Shown here: piece by piece, positions 10,765 to 20,640 of the stretch
Position numbering within the stretch: the stretch's first letter is position 1
How the letters are laid out: each line of letters begins with the position of its first letter
Source of the DNA: Trichostrongylus colubriformis
Lineage: Eukaryota > Nematoda > Chromadorea > Rhabditida > Trichostrongylidae
Length of the DNA stretch: 64,000 nucleotides
Assembly: GCA_963978905.1 (NCBI GenBank)
Contig: OZ022256.1
Location: forward strand, 22,073,743-22,137,742
Reading direction: 5' to 3'
Notes under the pieces: generated by a model
Told to the model about the DNA's origin: nothing
Databases searched by the model: none
Seen by the model: the letters and a program-made list of their open reading frames with translations, nothing else
Position numbers and translations under genes: made by a program

Positions 10765-11844
10765 TCAATCCGTGCATTTGCTCGAATCCCATAGAGCAGA
10801 TGATTCAGGCTCTTGAGAGATAGTTAGAGCAATTGTGAAGGCGACAAATGCGACGTAGAGAGCAATGCAGACATATTTGATTATTCGCTCCCACGGCCGT
10901 TCCACAATATTGTAGAGAATTACTACACCAAAACAGAAACCGGTGACTCCGCCAGCGATGTGAGCAGAATGGGAGACCGAGTCACAATCGTTTAGACAAA
11001 TACGACGATAGATGGCAGTTGCAATGTCAAATATGAGAAAGACAGATATTAGCCCCAAGCGAACCCATCGATACGGCATTTCAGCCCAGTTAATAAAAAT
11101 ATTTGCAAGATGAGCTGTGACCAGGGCGTATACTCCTGCAGATGCTCCTACTACGTAGACTTTAGGATCAAGTGTGTACTGAAGAAGAGCGCCTGTTAGT
11201 ACAGCCATCAAGTAGAAAGGTGCTATCCGCCATGGTTTGTGTACCACTTCAAGAGGAACTCCAATTATGATCTGAACGGCCATATTTCCGAGTAGATGGA
11301 GGAGCCCAACATGGAGAAAAGCATAGGTGAAGAAGCGCCACACTTGAGCTCTGAGTTTGGGAGCGAACACTAAAGGGCCTATATGATTATCAACATGACA
11401 GCCAGCACAAAATGTGAAAATGTCTTCATTCGGTGGCATCGATTCCGTATAGTAGTAATAGAAGAAGACGCATATTTCGATTATGGTTATCAGAAGTATG
11501 AACAAAGGCGGTGGGCAGCAGGTGTACTCGTCAATGTAAGAGTGGACTTCTACCCGTTGCTGATGAGTGATTACTTGATCGGCAATGAAATAAAGCGCCC
11601 GTTTTACTTGCGATGATTGGGCCTCTTTAGAGGTCATCATTTCCTCGAACTCTTCGACCGTAATTCGTTCATCACCGTTCCTGTCCGCTTCTCTGAGCAA
11701 AGCCTCGATCTGATCATCTCGCAGATTGATTGTTGACCGTTGCTTCCGAAGTCGAGTTCGAAGCACGTCTAGCGGGATGGAGAACTCCTCTCCTGGTGAG
11801 GATTTTAAGTCAGTTCGGAAAGCATCGTTAGAGCGACCGCGCAT
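10765..11844 (-). CDS. Rhomboid-family intramembrane serine protease with N-terminal EF-hand
   Basis: An uninterrupted 359-codon gene and the best host-gene candidate here. Residues 54-65 form one EF-hand loop (DRNGDERITVEE), with acidic residues at loop positions 1, 5 and 12. A first hydrophobic segment lies at about 112-132. The rhomboid core follows: WRFFTYAFLH (169-178), HLLGNM with Asn187, the nucleophile motif GASAG with Ser235, and the catalytic His295 in SHSAHIAGG. The layout (six-TM core plus an extra N-terminal helix) is that of the secretory rhomboid/RHBDL group, which cleaves membrane proteins such as EGF-like ligands inside the bilayer of the secretory pathway or cell surface. 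The start is the first ATG of the frame. All catalytic residues are present. Having no intron is unusual for a nematode gene of this size; it may be a retrocopy, although no poly-A tail or target duplication was seen. Confidence 0.93.
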   Translation of the reverse strand: MRGRSNDAFRTDLKSSPGEEFSIPLDVLRTRLRKQRSTINLRDDQIEALLREADRNGDERITVEEFEEMMTSKEAQSSQVKRALYFIADQVITHQQRVEVHSYIDEYTCCPPPLFILLITIIEICVFFYYYYTESMPPNEDIFTFCAGCHVDNHIGPLVFAPKLRAQVWRFFTYAFLHVGLLHLLGNMAVQIIIGVPLEVVHKPWRIAPFYLMAVLTGALLQYTLDPKVYVVGASAGVYALVTAHLANIFINWAEMPYRWVRLGLISVFLIFDIATAIYRRICLNDCDSVSHSAHIAGGVTGFCFGVVILYNIVERPWERIIKYVCIALYVAFVAFTIALTISQEPESSALWDSSKCTD

Positions 11845-11849
11845 GGGAC

Positions 11850-13108
11850 GCCGAGTTAGTGAGTGTGTGAGTGAGTTTAGTGCTTAGTGAGTTTTAAGCC
11901 TTTCCCTCTGTCATCACAGGACGAGCACACTGCCAATGGTCGGCGAGGCTTTTGTTTCGGAAAATAAGTATTGAATTCACCAGGGTTTTATCTTAGCCCA
12001 TTTCTGACCTTTCACTTTTCGAACAGACTAACCCTGTTCCCTATCATGATCGTCTGTACCGCCTTATGCCAACCTTTCACCACCCCTGCTTGACCGTGAT
12101 GCAGCAAAGGTCCAATGAATGAGTTGCTTAAGGAGCAGCTCTACACTGGAAGTGGTAACCTCCTGTGGAACCAGTACTTCAGGGCAGAAGACTAATATCG
12201 AGGACGAAATGAGATCCAGACCTTCATCTGAACGCACTTGAGTGAGCTGTGAATTGATGAAACCACTATCTCCCAATTCTTCGGCAAAGAACTCACAATC
12301 GTGTTGAGACTCATCATTCTCATGCATCATACTCATCACTGTCATCATACTCATCACTGCCAAAACTGGTTTGTTGAAGCCAAGAATGGCGATGTAGCGG
12401 GATCAATAAAAGGCGACCATCTCGGGTTGGCTATTTTGATTCACTGGGGATACCTTGATCCTCAATTGTAGTGAAGCACAGTAACTCAGTGAAAGAGGAG
12501 AGGCAAATGAATCGGCAGATCTTCATTCTTCAAAAGTGATAGGGTCCATTTCATGGGCTCTTCACACCCAGTCCACCAAAAAGTTCTATACTAGGGAAAT
12601 ACATGTGTACGCTAGAACACTCGATGGTTCACTGCGCGTCACTAGTTCTTCACTGGTCCCGATGTGAATTGCCGTGCGATGACGGGCCTCCACGCGTGGC
12701 GTGTACATGGAATGGAACTTGGCAATCCCTATTGCAAGAAAAGCCAATCCGGAACACATGCATTGTAAGCAGACAGCTTTTTCATCCTTTGTACAGCTTG
12801 TACTTTACGCCTTTTGACTATGAGTGGTACGCTAACTACGCCTTTTGACTATGGGTGATGCGTTAACCTGGCTCGCGAAGGAATTCACCCAGTCGGAGGA
12901 ATTCAAAGGAGCGGCGCCCACATGCATAGACGTTCCCATGATATGTTCGTTTCGGTCACGGTACGACGTGAACTGTTTGATCTGCTCTCTCTCAGCCACT
13001 GAGACGGCAGACGGGGTAGAGCAATGGGTAGATCATTGCCAGTCCAAGTGCAAGGCCGCGTTACTCATTTGCGGTGCCGGCGACTGCGTGTATCTGCGTT
13101 CCCGCCTA
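11850..13108. other. Rhomboid upstream region; no further supported gene
   Basis: Directly upstream of the rhomboid start are GTGAGT-rich short repeats (11855-11890). No spliced-leader-like acceptor is evident immediately before the start codon. A minus-strand open frame at 12064-12363 (99 codons, acidic, with an N-terminal Met-rich repeat) is listed separately. The rest holds only short frames. Confidence 0.35.
12064..12363 (-). CDS. Hypothetical small acidic protein (doubtful)
   Basis: A 99-codon frame starting MAVMSMMTVMSMMHENDESQ. It has a repeated MSMM N-terminus encoded by a short direct repeat (ATGATGAGTATGA-type) and an acidic middle. No domain is recognised and no splice or poly-A signal helps. 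It could be an exon of an unknown gene or chance. Confidence 0.15.
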   Translation of the reverse strand: MAVMSMMTVMSMMHENDESQHDCEFFAEELGDSGFINSQLTQVRSDEGLDLISSSILVFCPEVLVPQEVTTSSVELLLKQLIHWTFAASRSSRGGERLA

Positions 13109-13560
13109 AGACCGCTTTCATACTTTGCCCACCGACGCCGTCATCTACCTTTCGACGCCGTCATTTGCGTTTCAACGCCGTCATCTGCGTTTCGACGCCG
13201 TCATCTGCGGTGACCATTTGCCCGCCGCAAATGACGGCGTCCATAGATAATGCGCAGCGTTTGCAAAATTCATGACCCAATCACACTACAGTAGGTGATT
13301 GTGGCCGCTCCGAATCCTGGCGCTATGCCAAGATGGTGATCGTGGTCGCTTCGTGTATTGGCACAGCGCCAAGATTCGAAGGGACCAAAATCACCATACT
13401 GTAGTATGATTGGGTCAAGAATTTCGCAAACGCTGCGCATTATCTGTGGACGCCGTCATTTGCGGCGGGCAAATGGTCGCCGCAAATGACGGCGTCGAAA
13501 CGCAGATGACGGCGTCGAAAGCAAATGACGGCGTCGGTGCGCAAAGTATGAAAGCGGCCT
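13109..13560. mobile_element. Fold-back MITE with 20-bp subrepeats (family GGCCGCTTTCATAC, copy 1)
   Basis: Two arms of about 225 bp are near-perfect reverse complements. The outer end is A-G-R-CCGCTTTCATACTTTGC; the inner parts include CGCTGCGCATTATCT and TGACCCAATCATACTACAGTA. Inside the arms a 20-bp unit built on TTCGACGCCGTCATCTGCGT is tandemly repeated (four times in the left arm, three in the right). No coding capacity. The same termini recur at 39671-39921 and 40176-40558, which defines a family. The target duplication could not be decided. Confidence 0.9.
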
Positions 13561-15605
13561 GAGCCACCTTGCCTCGTTGTCCGCGTCGTTTCCACACCTC
13601 CCCTTGCCACTCTACCTCGCTGCCTGTAAATGCAGAAAGTGGAAATCATCCGTGCGCGAGTTTGAAATTGAATGCAGGATGTCAGTGAGCTTTTGTCTCC
13701 CTCCGTTCTGCCATACAGAGGAACGAGGTACATAAGCTCCCCAAACGCTGACGAAAAAGATATGTTGAGTTTGTGCCGAAAAAAGACGAAATAACCCGGC
13801 AACCCAGCATGTTTTACGAGATAGACTACGCTAATGGATTATATTTCGAAGGAGGGTGTGTGCTTTTACGCCAGCAATCGAATCCTAAATGAAGGATTAC
13901 GACACGATTATCGCTCCAAGACCCATCTATATGGCACCCCTGGCTCAAACGCATCGTCTCAAATTGACATATTCATGGGGTACACGTCCAAAAAACTCTA
14001 AATAAAGTGTGATCAGTTCCAGTTGAGGTTTAGATGGATGAAGCATGTGCCAAACTGTATAAAGTGCACATGTAGCATAGGGGTCTTCGTCTATCAGAGG
14101 CTCTGCGTTTGTGAATTGGTTTCTGGGTTGTTTTCCGTTTCTCCTTCAAAATCTCTCAGTATTGGGGAAAAATGCGCTAAAGAGGGTAGAAAGTCTCCTT
14201 AGCATTTGAGGGGTGTTTTCCCTCAGTGGGACAGCGTTACTGCTGGATAGACGGGGCTTACTACAGAATTTTGTAACATGGCTCTAGGGAGGCCTGTAAG
14301 CTGTAAAATGAATGGAGACGGGTGAGATTTGTTAAATGGCCATCCCACTCCATAACGGTCTAGAAAACGGGTAGAAGCGAAGTGCTCGGTCATGGCTAGA
14401 GGGAAGAAGGCAATACCAAACAAGGTGGGCGGGGCCATCACTGGGATAACATAAGCAAACCGGAAAGTTCTCGTGGACCACATTGTTCATTAAGGACCGT
14501 GACAAATGCGGAAATTCATAGTCAAAGAATGGATCAAACTTATCACTTTTGTGAAAGCGGAAGCTTGTGAACCCTGCCGTTAAGTGATTAATGGAAGAAA
14601 CATTACATTGCTCCGTAACTGACAGGTCATCTTGACTTTCTTTCGTTTTTCTCGTTCTATCGGTGTTTTTAATAAATACAATGTGTACGACAGTTACCCA
14701 CAAAGCATTGCCAAAGCACGGGGGAATTTCGATTTTCTTCCTCTATGTTTTTGTAGAGTTCTAGTGGAAGAAAAGATATTAGATAATAGATATTGTTTTT
14801 GAGATTGCCTTGATTAGTCTGCCACACTTTCCCATAGAGAACTTTAGAATGACGATAAGATGGCATTCTTAAGCGGGGGATCACAGCTACTGGGGTACGA
14901 GGGAGTGTGCCTGTCTTCTTTTATTTCGCTGCATTAGAGGCCAAGTGTTGTCACACGAAAAACAATATTTGCTTCGCTTTATAATTTTACTGGTTGGCGG
15001 TACGATTAAGCTACTCGGCTTAGAATTTTGTAGAGGCAATGGTATCAGAAGATGAAACTAACGCTGCTCGAATCTTTTCTGCATCACCATCATGTCGGAG
15101 AAATCTGTTTTGATGAGATTGCATACCGCGCATTGGATTTTGCGAACGGTTTGAGCAAAGTTTCTGTAGCCTGTTGAATATTAGATTGAAAGAAAGTTCT
15201 GGCCTTTTTTTTAGGAAGAGCTAATGCTATGAGGGGAAATAGAGAAAATTAGCAGTCTGTTACGGCAGAAATCTAATCTACTTAGGCAAACACTCCTTTT
15301 GGTTTTGATTGATTGTAAAGCATTATAAATTGTTTTTCCGCCGTCCTCTAACCTGGGCTTAACCAATGGATCTGAAGCGAGTTTTAAATTTTCACGACGA
15401 GTAAGAATGGATATGTATTCTCCCATTACGTGAATACTATGACTCCATCGATTGCGTGGGTGGCTTGTCTTGTGCCATTTGTAGTTAGGGACAAACTCCA
15501 CTAAAATCAGATTGATCAGTTAGTCAGATTACCTTCTTGGGGCAGCAAGGAAAAAAGGAAGAAAAATTTTTTATAAAAATTCAATGATATGATTGAGTAA
15601 ATTTA
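13561..15605. other. Intergenic, no gene supported
   Basis: Several 70-120-codon minus frames exist (14223-14483, 14332-14703, 15211-15501), but none shows a recognisable domain, and they overlap in different frames. The last tens of bases before 15606 probably belong to the 3' end of the Penelope-like element. Confidence 0.35.
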
Positions 15606-15695
15606 GTGGCTCGTTTCGCCTCCAAAACTCAGACGAACCACTGTGTTTTCATCAACACCGGAGGCTCATCAGTGAGTTGGTGTTGATGAAAACAA
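15606..15695 (-). ncRNA. Hammerhead ribozyme, split over two kissing hairpins
   Basis: Read on the minus strand. Hairpin A (15695 to 15645) has a perfect 16-bp stem and a 19-nt loop. The loop is exactly stem I strand AACUCA (15679-15674), core CUGAUGA (15673-15667) and stem II strand GCCUCC (15666-15661). One base later, hairpin B (15643 to 15606) has a 9-bp stem with one G-U pair, which is stem III. Its 20-nt loop is the rest of the GUC cleavage triplet, stem I strand UGAGUU (15632-15627), UU, stem II strand GGAGGC (15624-15619) and GAAA (15618-15615). All catalytic positions (CUGAUGA, GAAA, GUC, C15.2-G16.2) fit. Predicted cleavage lies between 15633 and 15632. It sits about 730 bases 3' of the Penelope-like RT, where such elements usually carry hammerheads. 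The motif match is directly visible; activity is inferred. Confidence 0.85.
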
Positions 15696-16425
15696 TTAAA
15701 TAGTTAAAGTTAGTGAAGAATTAAAAAACACAAAAAAAGTGAAAAACCAGCAGAAAAAACGAAAACAAAAACCAAAACACAATAACCAGCAAAAGGCTTC
15801 TAAGAAATAGTAAATTGAAAGGCGTACCTGTGTGTTTGATATATATTCCACAAAATGAAGTGATATAGATATCCTTTCCAATAATCATATAAATAACCAT
15901 AAACATCTGTAACCATACATTTAAACTAAAAAATTAGGTAACATAAAAAGGCGAAGCAAACGGCAAGCGTGAAACTATTAAGAACATAAAAACGATTGAC
16001 GAATAGGATCGCGTTGAGTAAAAAGCAATAAACGAACATAAGAAGACAAACGACATGGAAGGAGTGAGTGTGAATTGATTTGCACAACATGAAAAAAGTG
16101 AATGTGAATGGATGCAACAAAGGGGAATATATACGCGAATCCAAATAAACCATCCCGCCAAGGAGAGAAATCAAATAATATTAGGTTTAATACTCAGCTA
16201 ATATAGCACACCATCTTATGGATTGGGGCGCGTTACCGTTAGACATTCAGTCCAGTTTGTGATGAGAGTATTGAAACTCAAAAACATCCTTGAGTAACGG
16301 AGGCCAATAAGTGTTTGAAGCGATAAATGCTATCATGGAGAGGATGAGGTAGACATGTGCTGTGAGTCTAGTAGAAGATGGAAAAAGCAGGGAGAAAATT
16401 CGTATAGATTAGAATATAACTGTCA

Positions 16426-18168
16426 TCATAGAATTGTATCTATTAATTTTTTAATCTTTTTAATGTCATCCATCAAATCATATTTGTAACTAATGAATTT
16501 GTTATTGTAGATGCATTTAACAACATTAGCTGCTATAAATTCAACTGGATATCCATTATCTACGAGAAATGTTTTCATTTCATGAACTTTAGTAACAAAA
16601 ACCTGCAGTTCGGTACAAGTATTAGCAATTCTAAGAGTTTCAGTGTAAATGACCGATGCCTTGGTGTTTCTAGAAATATTGGCATCATGGTGAGGAAACT
16701 TAATAACCTTGAAATCAAAATCATCAGTTTTGTTATACAACCTTGTTTTTACCTTATTATCTTCGATTGCAATAGTCATGTCTAAGTAATTGCTACAAGT
16801 TTCCGAATAATGTGTCTTTTTAACTTCTATGGTATCTTTATATACTTCTTTGATATATTTATCTATATCTGATTCGTTCTGATTGTGCACAATCAGTAAG
16901 TCATCCATATATCTGAAGGGTATAAACAGTTTGTTCCTATCATGTTTCTTATTCTTTGCATAATTATATTCTAGTACGGAAAGGGTAAGGTCGGCCAAAA
17001 GTGGACTGCAGTTGCCACCTTGAGGAACACCTTTAATTTGTTTGAAAACTTCACCGCCGAAAAAACAAAAGCTATTTTTTAACAAATATTCTATCAAGTA
17101 AATGAGGTCGGTACTATTGTAGTACCTACAATTGTTTTTGATGTTTTGTCCATCGGTGTAAAATACAGCAAACCCATTGGTTCCTATCAGCGTTTTACCC
17201 GAATTATTGAAACACAATTTAAGTAACTGTTGCATATTATTGATAATTAATGCATGTTCTAGATTGGTAAACATATCTGTGAAATCTGCAGTATATAATT
17301 TGATATTGTCTCGTCTAATGTTACACAGATCCCGACTGATATTAATATTGTTTATAGCCCAATACGTTTCAATGGTTCTATTCCTCTCTTGTATTACTCG
17401 TAGATAATTCATAAAGTGTCTTTCAATATGTGTAAAAATTACATGCAGCTCTTCAGCTAGTGGTTTAATACTACTACTATAGGCTCCCGTGATAAATCTA
17501 AACTTAACAGGGTTTTTATGCAACTTGGGTAGTGCATATATCAAAGGAAGATCTGCTTCCGTATCATTATGCAGTTTATTATGAGTACAAAAACTCCTAT
17601 GTCGCATGATTACTTCAATTTTATTTGTACTGGGTACAAGTTCATACGTATTTTTTGTGCGCAGATTTATGAAGGATCTTGACTGGAAATTATACTTTAT
17701 ACCCATCTCTTCCATAAGAGTAGTAACGTACAGTTTTTTGCATATGATACCATAGTTGTTGCTTGCCTTGTCGAGGGGGCAGAAGACAAATCTTTTTTGA
17801 TATTCTCTGATGAGGTTAAGTGACACCCTCATCTTTCTACCTCTAAGGTTGTCTGTCGTGAGTAATGGTTTGATTTTGTTACGGAAGCATATGGAAAAAT
17901 ACCTATTGAGAATGTCCAATTTGGTATCATTAATTTTATATTTGGATTTAAAGAATGTAGTAACTCGTTTTACAGTATTGAAGTATATCATTTTCACTTC
18001 TGCTCTTGAAATTCCTTTGTCAATTCTAAATTTAGTGCCTTTATGAAGAATCTCCCTAAGACTCTCGTCTTCAATAACGTTTATATCTCCAGTTATTACA
18101 TGACCGTAGTGTGTATTAACGTATTTAGCAAGATTAATTTCATTACATATACAAGTTTCATTCATCAT
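16426..18168 (-). CDS. Penelope-like reverse transcriptase (RT body)
   Basis: 580 codons without a stop. From the N-terminus: CICNEINLAKYV...YGHVITGDINVI...LREILHKGTKFR (conserved pre-RT block), then FCPLDKASNNYGIICKKLY, the hallmark LPLIYALPKLHKNPVKFRFITG (RT1-2), LYTADFTDMFTNLEH (motif A with Asp), KGVPQGGNCSPLLADLTL (motif B) and PFRYMDDLLIVHNQ (YMDD, motif C). After that come ETCSNYLDMTIAI, LYNKTDDFDFKVIKFPH and VDNGYPVEF. The catalytic Asp triad is intact, which is unusual among the broken elements in this window. The true start lies further upstream; a single-base frameshift near 18240 separates it from the N-terminal piece, so the first ATG here is only the first Met after the break. 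It copies the element RNA, probably at chromosome ends or nicks. Confidence 0.85.
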   Translation of the reverse strand: MMNETCICNEINLAKYVNTHYGHVITGDINVIEDESLREILHKGTKFRIDKGISRAEVKMIYFNTVKRVTTFFKSKYKINDTKLDILNRYFSICFRNKIKPLLTTDNLRGRKMRVSLNLIREYQKRFVFCPLDKASNNYGIICKKLYVTTLMEEMGIKYNFQSRSFINLRTKNTYELVPSTNKIEVIMRHRSFCTHNKLHNDTEADLPLIYALPKLHKNPVKFRFITGAYSSSIKPLAEELHVIFTHIERHFMNYLRVIQERNRTIETYWAINNINISRDLCNIRRDNIKLYTADFTDMFTNLEHALIINNMQQLLKLCFNNSGKTLIGTNGFAVFYTDGQNIKNNCRYYNSTDLIYLIEYLLKNSFCFFGGEVFKQIKGVPQGGNCSPLLADLTLSVLEYNYAKNKKHDRNKLFIPFRYMDDLLIVHNQNESDIDKYIKEVYKDTIEVKKTHYSETCSNYLDMTIAIEDNKVKTRLYNKTDDFDFKVIKFPHHDANISRNTKASVIYTETLRIANTCTELQVFVTKVHEMKTFLVDNGYPVEFIAANVVKCIYNNKFISYKYDLMDDIKKIKKLIDTIL

Positions 18169-18238
18169 CTCTTCTAACTTTGTATGGTCTAAGCTTCTAA
18201 GTATTTTGTTGTAATTGAATATTTTACTGGAAATGGCG

Positions 18239-18650
18239 TTATTGTATCAATATAATTCTAATAGGTGTCGGATCCTTATTAAGATCGTTGTTATTAGTTA
18301 AAGTCCGTTTAACATAACCAGAATTAAAAATCTTATTGAACGGTATCTCGTTGAAGACCCTACTTGTAAAGTTTAAAATAAGATTATGGCAAGACCGTTT
18401 AGGTTTCTTCACTTCATTAGTATGGTAATGTAAGTGAGCTAATATACATAATATTAAAAACCTTGTTTTATTACTAACATTTGCCAAGAAGTTGTCACTG
18501 TAAGAACTTTTGATCATTTTATTAATTTCCACTTTAGTCATTGCCTTAATCAGTCTATAGTATTGTATCAGATTCGGAGACTCTCCCAGACGGTTTATTG
18601 CTTCCAAAACTTGTTGGTATGTTCTTTTATTACCATTTTTATTGCCTTTA
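18239..18650 (-). pseudogene. N-terminal domain of the Penelope-like protein, frameshifted from RT
   Basis: The frame contains TYQQVLEAINRLGESPNLIQ (from about 18650), ILCILAHLHYHTNEVKKP and ends DPTPIRIILIQ. Just after that stop, the neighbouring frame continues with an AISSKIFNYNK-type segment that leads into the RT reading frame. One base was gained or lost near 18240. The function of this N-terminal region in the family is unknown. Confidence 0.6.
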
Positions 18651-18720
18651 GAACCCCTATTAAGTCTGTCTTTAATGATTTAATGAAACCTTTGGGTAAC
18701 TGGCCAGGTTGAATATGCGC

Positions 18721-20640
18721 TGAAACCCACGCTAGCCAAATCTAGTTGCTGGTCACATGCGTTCAAGGGTTCGGCTATTTTGGGTCTGAGCGTGTGCAGC
18801 TCATAGTAGCGCACTGTGGCACGAATAAAAAGTGTCACCTGGTAATTTCAGAAGAGAATGTGCCAAATGAGAAGAATGTCCTTGGAGGCAAACTCCCAAC
18901 CTGTCTTTTTGTTGATGGTCCAGTGGTTGTCTTCTTCCTAATCGTTTACCCGCTTCTGGGTTACCAGCCGAAATTTTCTTTTTTGGTTATAGACCAGCTT
19001 CGAATACAGGGAGAAATGGAAAAACTTATCTGCTCGGTCGCTGAGCTAAACTGACTCCAGCTGCCCAGATCGTTCACTGACGTCTAACTCCTTCGAAGCC
19101 TTCGGGACGTCCTTTTCTTTAGAAGTTAGTAGAACTGAAGGTATGGTTAGACGAGGTAAATATGACAGGTAATGGAGGACTGAGTCGTTCAAGGAGGCAC
19201 GCTTTTAAACTTTGGAATAAAACGTATTTATCGAATAGTGAGTGAATAACAAGTGATGTGGAAAAACCGGTGTAGATAAGTCGAGATGCTAGATACGAGA
19301 TACGAGATACAATTTTAGCCTGTAGCCACCAGTATATATGTTGAGCCCTGAAACATATCCGCGATGTGAGGTTTCCCTTAATAACCTCTAACTCAAGAGA
19401 TCCTCATAGAGATCAGAGACAATACCGTACTTGTTTACATGACTGTCGAGGTTGCATACAGATTTCGTAACCTATGTCCCTCGACAGCCCACATCGCCTT
19501 ATGGCACTGAACAATGTTTCTGTCGCGGATCGAGAACGCATCCTTAGACTTGGCGTACGCATCGGTGGACTTGCGCACACAAACCTCTCGCATCCAGGAG
19601 GCACCCAATGGTTGATGATGCCTCCCAGACGTCCCCACCGGAGACATCCCGCCAGCTGCCAGAGCAGCCGGTGGGACGGACCCACCCTGGGGACCTAAGG
19701 GTCTTACCGACCTTACCATTCCCTGACCTTGCATGCCTTAGCCAGTGCCCCTTACCTAGGCCCCATGCATACCTACAGCTAACTAACTACCTATGCCCTA
19801 TAGCCGTCGGGTCCTGAACGTCCGTCACTGGCAAACTGCCCCCAGCACCAAACATGATAAGACACAAAATGGATATATGACATATGAACAACATATAAAT
19901 ACACAAAAGAAAAGATAATACACATTTATTACGTAATAAACATAATTACAATACATCATACCTGACTCCCCGAGTCGCCTCCGCTAGGGCGACTCCCGAC
20001 AGTCGGCTGACGTAGTAGACCCCCATCCGGCTGGTGTTGCGTAGCCATATAGTCGACGGTGCCTGCTTGGGGATCTAAACACATGGCTGCTCCCAGTCGG
20101 GGAGCAGGGGTGGACACCGGCCAACTCATGTGCCAGCGCTCCGCTACCCGTGAGCCAAGAATGCGACGGCACCCCCCGATCCCGGGTAGCATCATGGCTT
20201 TGCCCGGTGAAAACCAACTGGCAGTTGGCGACCGGCCTTGTATACCGGTCTCGACCACAGAGGGCGGAGCCACCGAACGTCGCGAAGCGCGACGAGCGGC
20301 GCTGCGAGCGCGGATGGGCGGGGGAGCGCGGTACCCCCGATCGTCGCGACAATTCGCGACAGTTTCAATACTTCCTATTCCCCGGCTTTTTACATGCGCC
20401 CTATGACATTTCTTAATTACATTGTTTACATATTTATACATATTTACATTGGCCTTCCGTCGGCCTTACCTATGGTGCGGAAGTCTTTCCGCACACCTGG
20501 ATTGTTACTCAGGGATCTACTGCCCCACGAGGGTACATTTTCATCGGCGATCCCCGGGCTGTGCGGCGGCGGCCGAATTTTCTCCTTCACTCGCTGTCGG
20601 ATTTTGTTCAGTAGCATCTTTATTGGAGTCGACTTGCTTG
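18721..20640. other. GC-rich unclassified region; no supported gene
   Basis: At 19440-20400 GC content is much higher than in the flanks. Overlapping long frames occur on both strands (for example minus 19956-20441 and plus 20059-20406), which GC-rich non-coding DNA readily produces. Small hairpins are present (GTGCGGAA/TTCCGCAC at about 20475-20493; GGCC-TTCCGTC-GGCC just before). A TACGAGA tandem lies at about 19293-19310. The block may be an unknown repeat or the 5' part of the next LINE. Confidence 0.35.

Larger units (their letters stand above)
15600..18720 (-). mobile_element. Penelope-like retroelement (nematode type)
   Basis: Extent inferred from an N-terminal coding piece at 18239-18650, a 580-codon RT at 16426-18168 and a hammerhead ribozyme at 15606-15695, all on the minus strand. 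The RT carries the LPKLHK motif characteristic of Penelope-like enzymes. No GIY-YIG domain is visible either after the RT stop or at the N-terminus, so it may be an endonuclease-lacking type or a truncated copy. No second copy of the ribozyme or terminal repeat was found upstream near 18.7-19.4 kb. AT content is higher than in the flanking elements. Confidence 0.75.

Noticed and set aside
11556..11575. CTGATGAG string as another hammerhead core
   Set aside because: It lies inside the rhomboid coding region (antisense), and no GAAAC with a pairing stem follows.
13130..13540. Regular 20-bp repeats that look like a CRISPR array
   Set aside because: The units are directly adjacent, without unique spacers, and occur mirrored in the arms of a fold-back MITE in a eukaryotic window.
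15696..16174. Hydrophobic minus-strand frames between the ribozyme and the RT
   Set aside because: AT-rich sequence gives Phe/Tyr-rich frames in several phases at once; no motif.
19956..20441. Minus-strand 161-codon open frame as a gene
   Set aside because: It overlaps long frames on the other strand in GC-rich DNA and has no domain, splice or start evidence.
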